Positions 57,527 through 64,000 of a stretch of DNA of 64,000 nt are shown here, in pieces; position 1 is the stretch's first letter; each line of letters starts with the position of its first letter. The notes under the pieces were generated by a model. It did not search any database, was not told the DNA's origin, and saw only the letters and a list, made by a program, of their open reading frames with translations. The DNA is from an uncultured Clostridium sp. (GTDB taxonomy: Bacteria; Bacillota; Clostridia; Lachnospirales; Lachnospiraceae). A program made the position numbers and the translations under genes. The DNA lies in NCBI GenBank assembly GCA_902496665.1, contig CABVBU010000009.1, positions 1 to 64,000 of the forward strand, in the 5' to 3' direction.

Positions 57527-60500
57527 ATGTATAACAGACACATCCGCCACCTTGTGACAGAGCTTGGAAACCGTCTGTCGGATAAAGAATTCTTAAAAAA
57601 GATCGGCCTCAGCCGCCGCAGCATGCAGCAGCTCTTCAATAAAGACCACTGGGAAGCAATATTCGAGAAAGCATTCCCGGTGACAAGACGCTTTTCCTGC
57701 GCAGAAATTCTGGAATTCTGCCGCGAAGATATGGAAAAGCTCGCAAATGAACCGGAAGAAGGCTGGCTCTCCTTCACCTATAAATATTCGACCCACATTC
57801 TGTACCCTGATGGGGATTTCTCTGCGTCCGCAGGTCCCTATGCGCCGTCTGCGCTCTATTTCTTAAACGTACTCCAGTATTTCTTTGACGAAGAACGGAA
57901 AGTCATGCCGTTCGATCCTTACGATGATTTTCAGTTTCTAACCGAAGAAGAGTACGCGAATTTCGAGCGGGCAGGTGAGTACGCCCACTTTATCCGTGAA
58001 TTCCGCGACCAGTATGTATATGAAATGATGCGCTTAAACCGTGAGGCGACCCCATTCGAGACACTGGGACACATCGCCGGCGTCCACTACGTTGCGATGG
58101 TGGTGGCCCAGGGCCTTTATAAGGCAGGCGTTCCCATCGATCTGGCGCTGGCATCCGGCGCGGCGGCGGGACATGACCTTGGAAAATTCGGCTGCAAGCC
58201 AAACGAGCGGGTCCCGTATCTTCACTATTACTACACGAACCAGTGGTTCACCGCCTACCATATGGAAGGAATCGGCCACATCGCCGCGAACCACTCTACC
58301 TGGGACCTGGAGCTGGACAATATCTCCGTGGAGTCCCTGGTGCTGATCTACGCCGACTTCCGTGTAAAACAGATGCGCGGTGAGGACGGCCGGGAGATCA
58401 CGAAGATCTACACCTTAAAAGATTCCTTTGATGTCATCCTCTCAAAACTCGACAATGTGGATGAGGCGAAACGGAACCGCTACCGCGTCGTTTATTCCCG
58501 CCTTTACGAATTTGAGCGTTACATGCGCTCCAAAGGCGTGGATGTGGACCTCACAGGGAATCCGGACCCGGCGGAAAAACCGGTGGATATCGTTCTGCAG
58601 TCCGGAAAACAGATCGTCCGCTCCTTCGTATTTTGGGGAATCGAGCATAACATCGACGTGATGCACCGCCTCGGAACCGAGCGCCAGTTCGGAAATATCC
58701 TGGAGGCGGCGAGAAGCGAAAAAGACTGGAAGAATGTCCGCGCGTACTTAAATATGTTCAACGAATATTCGATCCACCTGAACCACCGCCAGAAAGAGCA
58801 GACCATCAGCTTCCTGTATGAGCTCCTCTTAAACCGCGAGGGCGACATCCGGAGACAGGCGGCGGCGCTGATCGGAAAAATGTTCGCGGATTTCAACGCC
58901 GGATACCGGAAAGAATTGCCGAAAAATATGCCGGATCCGGACGACAAGACGGCGCTGACGCTCTGGGAAGAGTATCTGGGACAGCTCGTATGCCCGGATT
59001 ACCGCCTGACCCTGCAGCAGAAGAACCGAATTCAGAATTCTCTGAAATTTGTCATGGTATCCGCCATGGACCGGAGCTCGGAGAAGGTCCGGGAAGAGCT
59101 GTTCGAGGTCTTCATGAAGTGGTTTGACGAACATCACCGCCTTGTGGGCGATCCGGTATTCTACTTATTAGACTGTATCTTCTCCCTGCCCCTGGACCTT
59201 TGCAGCAAGGGCAGCCGTCTGGAACGGCTGATCCGTTTTGCCATCAGCCATATGGATGACCCGGATGAGAAGGTACAGATCGCAGCCGTCCGTGTTTTAA
59301 AGATCCTGACTCAGGCGGTGCCGCCGGAAAGCGCCTGCTACGAGATCGCCTGCGACGCGGCACACCGGATCAATCCGAGGACGATCACGCTGTTATTCTT
59401 ACAGTACCGGATCTATACGAACCTGCGTCTGGACACCACCGCCCAGCGGGAAGTCTTATACGGACACGATGTGGTCAGCGATATCTTCCTTGAAAACTTA
59501 AAGTCCGCGACCCCGTGGATCTTGAAATCCGTAAATATCAAGCTTCTGGCAGATCAGGTAGATCACGGAAAACGGGATCACCTTCTCCATATCTGTGCCC
59601 ATTTTTCCAACCTGATCAAGGTCAGCGAGCAGGTCGGTGTCCGCCACGACGCGGGCCGGGCACTCTTACGCCTTGCCCATTTACTGACAACAGACCAGAG
59701 AAACGAGATCGCGGTGGAGCTCTTAAAGGGCCTGGAAGTGGGAGAGTACGAGTTCTCCAAATACATCCCGGAATACCTCGGCGAATTCGCCTTATGGCTG
59801 CCGCCGGAACAGCTTGACGACCTGATCGAGAGGTTACATATCCTGCTGGCAAACGGAAACGAGCGGATCGTGTCGGTTGCCCTGGATACACTGGGGATCC
59901 TTCTGGAATGCTACTCAAGATACACGGTCCGCTTCCAGGAATCCGAGGAAGTATCCGAGGAGCGCCGCATGAAGCTTCTCGGCCTGATCTTAAGCTGTCT
60001 TGCAAACTATCGGGAGCAGGTTCGCCAGGAGGCGCTGCTTGTCATCGGACAGCATATTTTCGGTTCACAGATCCTTGCAGAGAGAGACAAGAGCAGGATG
60101 TTCTCCCTTTGCGCAAAGAAACTTCTGTTCCTGTTAAATGAGAATAAGGGCGGCGAGCTGAGCCTCTACTACCGCGCGGCGACTTTGTCCCATATCGACC
60201 GCTTTATCTCCCGCTACCAGCTGTTCGGCGGCGCTGTGGAGACCATGACGCGGAATAAAGTTGCGTTCTTCCCGGGAACCTTCGACCCGTTTACCTTATC
60301 CCACAAGGAGATCGCAAAGAAGATCCAGGAACTCGGCTTTACCGTATTTCTCGCCATCGATGAGTTCTCCTGGTCGAAGAAGACCCAGCCGCACCTGGTA
60401 CGCCGCCAGATCGTAAACATGTCCATCGCGGATGAGTTTTATGTCCAGCTGTTCCCGGACAACACGCCGGTCAACATCGCGAACCCGGCGGATCTGCGCC

Positions 60501-62380
60501 GCCTGAGGGAGATGTTCCCGACGGAAGAACTCTATATCGTTGTGGGGTCCGACGTGATCTACAACGCGAGCTCCTATAAAAAGGATCCGGAGGAGAATTC
60601 CATCCATTCCTTCAACCACATCGTCTTCCGACGCCCTGGTGAGGCACACCCGACGGAAGTTTATGAGCAGATCACCGGAAAAGTCGTGCAGCTGGAGCTC
60701 CCGCAGGAACTGGAGGACATCAGCTCCACGAAGATCCGTGAAAATATTGATAACCACCGCGATATTTCCAGCCTCATCGACCCGGTAGTCCAGGAATACA
60801 TTTACCACAAGGGTATGTACCTTCGCGAGCCGGAATTCAAGCCGATCTTACGGGCGAAAGCTATCGCCTTCGAGAACGCGGCGGGCAGGGACCGTGAAGT
60901 GCTGGACGAGCTTGGAAACACCGTTCTCTACGGACATCCGGACGCTCAGGCGATCCTGACAAAGATCCAGGTGGAGAATGACCGCCTGCTGATCTTAAGA
61001 AATACCGTGGAAGGTGAGCGCCCGGCGGGCTTTGTGAGCTACCGGGAGATCGGAAACGAGGATCTGTTCGGCGTCTTAAAGGACATGGAGCTGGCAAACC
61101 TGGTCCGCGGAAAGAGCAGCCGGGAGATTCTTCTGATCACAGGCATCTATGCGAGAGAGGACGGCACCGGGGACGGCGGGGTGATCCGCGATGCCCCGCA
61201 GCAGCTTCTCGTTGAAGTTCTGGCGAAAGAGTTGGAGAAAAACTACAGTTTCGCGCTGTTCGTTGCGGAGCGCGGCACAGCAACGAAGGAAGTCGTGTAC
61301 GTGCTGGAGAGACAGGGCTTTATCCGTCCGCATATGGCGGACGAGAGCGACAAACGGACGATATACATGGTCGATATGCATGAGCCGTTAATGTTCCTGC
61401 ATAACCTGGATACTACGATCAAGGAGCCATTTGCCAGCAATCCGGCGGTTCTGGATGCTGTGGAGAAAAACCACAGGAAGCTTCAGATCGCCATGACGAA
61501 GCTGTATCCGGGAAATCTGGTACTGTCCTTATCATCCGGCATCATGTATCACCGCCTTGTAGACCGGATCACGGCGCTCAACGATGTTCCGAGAGAGCCG
61601 CTGGTGCCGAGAAGACTCGGAAAGAACATGTGCGTTCCGTTCGGTAAGATCCTGCGTGGAAAGGTTGTGCCGAACACGGTGACAAAGACGCTGCATACCG
61701 ATAAGGTCTATGAGCCGGATCTGAGCAGCTTTACGATCGAGCCGTTCCCGTACTACTCACCGTTGAAAAGCCAGATCGAGACCATCAAGTCCTTCGACCG
61801 GCCTGTGATCCTGGTGGATGACCTCGTCCACACGGCGAACAGGCTTCAGGTGCTCGTTCCGCAGCTCAGGGAAGACGGGATCCCGATCAAGAAGGTCGTT
61901 GTGGGCGTCCTGTCCGGCTACGGCCGCGACCTGATGCAGTGCTTAAAGGTGCCGGTGGAGAGCATCTACTCGATGCCGAACCTGCGCCAGTGGTTCGTAG
62001 AGTCCACACTGTATCCGTTTATCGGCGGCGATACCGTGCGCCGTGAGGAGATGAAGGTTGCGGGACTTCAGCCGTCCATCAATATGATCCTGCCCTACGC
62101 GACACCGAGACTTTCCGGCTGCAGCCGGGAGGCACTTGTGGAGTTCTCGGCCTGCTGTATCGAGAATTCCAGGGATCTTTTCCAGGTCCTCGAGGCGGAA
62201 TACCGGAAAATGTACGCGAAAAACCTTACCCTTTCACGACTCTCCGAGGCCGTCATCCTGCCGCTCTGCCCGGATAAGGGAAGCTGTATGGAGTATGATG
62301 AGAACCTGGCGGCGTCTGTATATCTGGAGAATGATCTGGAGACGCTGTGGAGGATGAAAGAGTTTATGATCAAGGGATAA
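57527..62380 (+). CDS. 1617-residue fusion: HD, helical repeats, NadD-like, GNAT-like and PRTase-like domains
   Basis: A giant soluble protein. Residues about 170-300 form an HD phosphohydrolase-like domain (His187, AAGHDLGKFG with His216-Asp217, HIAANH 251-256, YADF Asp277). About 370-900 is helical, HEAT-like. About 912-1095 is a nucleotidyltransferase (FPGTFDPFTLSH 915-926, VVGSDVIYN, DISSTKIRENI) closest to NadD, though Thr replaces the first His of HxGH. About 1105-1285 resembles a GNAT acetyltransferase. The C-terminal third has RPVILVDDLVHTANRL (about 1425), a phosphoribosyltransferase PRPP loop. GGAGG precedes the ATG. Nucleotide or NAD metabolism is likely; the actual role is unknown. 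Confidence 0.85.
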   Translation: MYNRHIRHLVTELGNRLSDKEFLKKIGLSRRSMQQLFNKDHWEAIFEKAFPVTRRFSCAEILEFCREDMEKLANEPEEGWLSFTYKYSTHILYPDGDFSASAGPYAPSALYFLNVLQYFFDEERKVMPFDPYDDFQFLTEEEYANFERAGEYAHFIREFRDQYVYEMMRLNREATPFETLGHIAGVHYVAMVVAQGLYKAGVPIDLALASGAAAGHDLGKFGCKPNERVPYLHYYYTNQWFTAYHMEGIGHIAANHSTWDLELDNISVESLVLIYADFRVKQMRGEDGREITKIYTLKDSFDVILSKLDNVDEAKRNRYRVVYSRLYEFERYMRSKGVDVDLTGNPDPAEKPVDIVLQSGKQIVRSFVFWGIEHNIDVMHRLGTERQFGNILEAARSEKDWKNVRAYLNMFNEYSIHLNHRQKEQTISFLYELLLNREGDIRRQAAALIGKMFADFNAGYRKELPKNMPDPDDKTALTLWEEYLGQLVCPDYRLTLQQKNRIQNSLKFVMVSAMDRSSEKVREELFEVFMKWFDEHHRLVGDPVFYLLDCIFSLPLDLCSKGSRLERLIRFAISHMDDPDEKVQIAAVRVLKILTQAVPPESACYEIACDAAHRINPRTITLLFLQYRIYTNLRLDTTAQREVLYGHDVVSDIFLENLKSATPWILKSVNIKLLADQVDHGKRDHLLHICAHFSNLIKVSEQVGVRHDAGRALLRLAHLLTTDQRNEIAVELLKGLEVGEYEFSKYIPEYLGEFALWLPPEQLDDLIERLHILLANGNERIVSVALDTLGILLECYSRYTVRFQESEEVSEERRMKLLGLILSCLANYREQVRQEALLVIGQHIFGSQILAERDKSRMFSLCAKKLLFLLNENKGGELSLYYRAATLSHIDRFISRYQLFGGAVETMTRNKVAFFPGTFDPFTLSHKEIAKKIQELGFTVFLAIDEFSWSKKTQPHLVRRQIVNMSIADEFYVQLFPDNTPVNIANPADLRRLREMFPTEELYIVVGSDVIYNASSYKKDPEENSIHSFNHIVFRRPGEAHPTEVYEQITGKVVQLELPQELEDISSTKIRENIDNHRDISSLIDPVVQEYIYHKGMYLREPEFKPILRAKAIAFENAAGRDREVLDELGNTVLYGHPDAQAILTKIQVENDRLLILRNTVEGERPAGFVSYREIGNEDLFGVLKDMELANLVRGKSSREILLITGIYAREDGTGDGGVIRDAPQQLLVEVLAKELEKNYSFALFVAERGTATKEVVYVLERQGFIRPHMADESDKRTIYMVDMHEPLMFLHNLDTTIKEPFASNPAVLDAVEKNHRKLQIAMTKLYPGNLVLSLSSGIMYHRLVDRITALNDVPREPLVPRRLGKNMCVPFGKILRGKVVPNTVTKTLHTDKVYEPDLSSFTIEPFPYYSPLKSQIETIKSFDRPVILVDDLVHTANRLQVLVPQLREDGIPIKKVVVGVLSGYGRDLMQCLKVPVESIYSMPNLRQWFVESTLYPFIGGDTVRREEMKVAGLQPSINMILPYATPRLSGCSREALVEFSACCIENSRDLFQVLEAEYRKMYAKNLTLSRLSEAVILPLCPDKGSCMEYDENLAASVYLENDLETLWRMKEFMIKG

Positions 62381-62404
62381 TAGAAAATCAGGGGGAATAC
62401 AATT

Positions 62405-63667
62405 ATGATAACCTATTATAAAATTGGAGACGCGTTCTGCGCATCCGCGTATAGCGATTTGCCATATGAGAAAACGGAGAAACCGGCAGCAGGAACAAAG
62501 CTCACCTGGCTTTTTACCGGCGAACCTGGCAGCCGCCGCGCCTCATTTCTTGTAAACCATCCGGCAGAGCTCTTCGAGGAGAAAGAGGATGTCAGCTGGC
62601 TAAACACAAACAGATTAAATGCGTCCGCATGTGACGGACAGATCAAGGAGCTCCCGGCGGAGATCACAGGCCAGATCGATGCCGGAACACTCCGCGCGGT
62701 AAACGCGTTCCATCCGAAATTTGAGGAGATCCTGGCATACGAGCCGAAAGAGGGAAAAAAGCGAGTCCATGTCCTGGCAATTGGCGATGTGGGCAGCATG
62801 CTTTTAACGGGACTCCATCTTCTCGGCGGTGACGTGATCTCCTCCATCGGAATCTGCGATATCTCCGACAAGGTGACTGCGCGCTGGGAGTTCGAGGAGA
62901 ACCAGATCGCCTATCCATGGGACTATGGCGCGATGCCTGAAGTGGATGTTGTGGACCAGGACCACCTCTTTGACTGCGATGTGTTCGTATTCGTGGCCTC
63001 AAAGGGAATCCCGCCGGTAGGTTCCGGTGTCAAAGATGTCCGCATGTACCAGTTCGAGAATAACTCAAAGATCATCGGACATTACGCGAAGATGGCAAGA
63101 GAAAAGAACTTTAAGGGCTTATTCTGCGCCGTTTCCGATCCGGTAGATCCGCTTGCGAAGACCGCGTTCCTTGAGAGCAACAAGAATGAGGCAGGGGAGT
63201 ATGACTGGATGGGGCTTCTCCCGGAGCAGATACAGGGATTCGGCCTCGGTGTTATGAACGCGAGAGCTGCATATTATGCAAAACGTGATCCGAGGTTTAA
63301 GCAGTTTTTGACGGAAGGCCGCTCTTTCGGACCTCACGGACAGGATCTCGTTATCGCGGATTCCATCGAAAACTACAACGATGAGCTCTCAAAAGAACTG
63401 ACAAACCTCACCGTCACCGCAAACCTCCACATGCGCGCCATCGGCTACAAACCGTTCGTTGCCCCGGCGTTCTCATCCGGCGCGATCTCGATCCTGATGA
63501 CGCTCAGAAAGCAGTGGCACTGCGGTTCCGTGTTCCTCGGCGGCATTTACATGGGTGTGAAGAACCGCTATACAGAACATGGTCTCGAGACGGAGGCGCT
63601 GGCGCTGCCGGATGCTTTGTATGAGAGGATCGTGTTCGCGGCTGAAAATCTTGCGAAGATCGTGTAG
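62405..63667 (+). CDS. Lactate/malate dehydrogenase-like protein
   Basis: A 420-residue protein with a Rossmann core beginning near residue 118 (KKRVHVLAIGDVGSMLLTGLHLLGG) and LFCAVSDPVDPLAKTAFL where LDH/MDH enzymes have the NPVD motif. The N-terminal ~115 residues are an extra domain not found in ordinary LDH or MDH, and the usual catalytic Arg/His motifs are not obvious, so the substrate is open. AGGGGG precedes the ATG, and it begins 24 bases after the fusion gene, so the two are probably one operon. A terminator follows. Confidence 0.7.
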   Translation: MITYYKIGDAFCASAYSDLPYEKTEKPAAGTKLTWLFTGEPGSRRASFLVNHPAELFEEKEDVSWLNTNRLNASACDGQIKELPAEITGQIDAGTLRAVNAFHPKFEEILAYEPKEGKKRVHVLAIGDVGSMLLTGLHLLGGDVISSIGICDISDKVTARWEFEENQIAYPWDYGAMPEVDVVDQDHLFDCDVFVFVASKGIPPVGSGVKDVRMYQFENNSKIIGHYAKMAREKNFKGLFCAVSDPVDPLAKTAFLESNKNEAGEYDWMGLLPEQIQGFGLGVMNARAAYYAKRDPRFKQFLTEGRSFGPHGQDLVIADSIENYNDELSKELTNLTVTANLHMRAIGYKPFVAPAFSSGAISILMTLRKQWHCGSVFLGGIYMGVKNRYTEHGLETEALALPDALYERIVFAAENLAKIV

Positions 63668-63719
63668 AGGCTGTTTCTGCGGCGAAGGCTAAAATATAGA
63701 AAAATGCTGATCTGATTTG

Positions 63720-63765
63720 TCCCGGCAGGTTTCCCGTGTGTCGGGGAGAACTGCCGGGATTTTTA
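63720..63765 (+). terminator. Terminator after dehydrogenase-like gene
   Basis: A 9-bp stem, TCCCGGCAG with CTGCCGGGA, followed by TTTTTA. Confidence 0.9.
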
Positions 63766-63860
63766 TACGTGCCGTGTTGAGGATGGAAAGCCATTGTTAT
63801 AAAAATATCAGTGATCATGTATATTGAGTGAAGCAGATTTATCAGGGAGAGTGATACATC

Positions 63861-64000
63861 ATGGAGAGTGACAGATTGTTAGTTCTATATCCGCAAAAAC
63901 GCGGCCCGGAGAAAGCACGGGCGCGGGTGGACGAGGTTTTGAAGGAGGCGCTCGACGGAATCAATGCTGAGATCGTGGAAGACATGGATTTCCTGGAACA
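63861..64000 (+). CDS. Unidentified protein, N-terminal part (runs off the window)
   Basis: An open frame begins at ATG 63861 after GGGAGAG and continues to the window end without a stop (46 codons). The visible part, starting MESDRLLVLYPQKRG, is rich in charged residues with a likely alternation of strand and helix. Too little is present to name a family. Confidence 0.6.
   Translation, partial: MESDRLLVLYPQKRGPEKARARVDEVLKEALDGINAEIVEDMDFLE

Noticed and set aside
1..64000. CRISPR array, prophage or integrative element
   Set aside because: No regularly spaced direct repeats, phage structural genes, integrase or conjugation genes were found; the only mobile traces are small non-coding pieces.

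Overview
The window looks like chromosome of a mid-GC Firmicute of the class Clostridia, most probably a gut Lachnospiraceae. The grounds are strong GGAGG-type ribosome sites, sigma-A promoters with 17-bp spacers, intrinsic terminators between most operons, lipoproteins with poly-Ala/Glu/Thr linkers, a reverse rubrerythrin, BioY, and LarB/LarC. This is inferred from gene content; no taxonomic marker is complete here. No prophage, CRISPR array or intact transposase was found.

Layout. 1-670: end of a 23S rRNA gene, tRNA-Asn, a broken tRNA-Cys piece, then tRNA-Glu and tRNA-Cys with their own promoter and terminator. 1-16 kb is mostly housekeeping: DAHP synthase, an 8-oxoguanine glycosylase, an autoregulated XRE protein, an FlK-like thioesterase, a LUD/zinc-ribbon/MBL operon, glyoxalase-like protein, dihydroorotase, a YjjG-type nucleotidase, a CdaR-like regulator, 4-alpha-glucanotransferase, a cold-shock protein, an ABC-F ATPase and a MATE exporter. 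16.4-17.2 kb is a biotin transporter gene behind a BirA-type operator.

17.5-31 kb is a nucleoside salvage island. An M20 amidohydrolase, a BMP-type lipoprotein, a double ATPase and two permeases (a nucleoside importer) are followed by adenosine deaminase. An IclR regulator then precedes a second ABC importer of SsuA/ThiY type that encloses a uridine phosphorylase gene and has two permeases. Between the BMP lipoprotein and its ATPase lies a 154-nt region that folds into a closed multi-helix RNA.

31-36 kb: exonuclease III, a Uup-like ABC-F protein, and a GH13 debranching-enzyme relative that has lost its catalytic residues. 36-42 kb is a five-gene module of overlapping genes: AraC-type response regulator, a histidine kinase without membrane segments, a degenerate sugar-type ABC ATPase, an anchored sugar-binding protein and an RbsC-like permease. 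It reads as a sensory ABC module rather than a transporter. 42-50 kb is a complete oligopeptide-type importer in one operon with a neutral-ceramidase-like hydrolase and an MBL-fold hydrolase.

50-57 kb: two small membrane proteins, luxS, an FAH-family hydrolase, larB-larC (LarC with a very long His-rich insert), a 28-residue holin-like toxin gene, and divergently controlled oxidative-stress genes (reverse rubrerythrin, PerR) with 7-1-7 operators at both promoters. 57.1-57.3 kb holds a 133-bp MITE-like element with terminal inverted repeats and an 8-bp target duplication, and an orphan IS200/IS605 end hairpin. The window closes with a 1617-residue fusion protein (HD domain, helical repeats, NadD-like nucleotidyltransferase, GNAT-like region, phosphoribosyltransferase-like domain), an LDH/MDH-like dehydrogenase and the start of one more gene. 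The fusion protein, the 20.2-kb RNA and the sensory ABC module are the strongest candidates for something undescribed.
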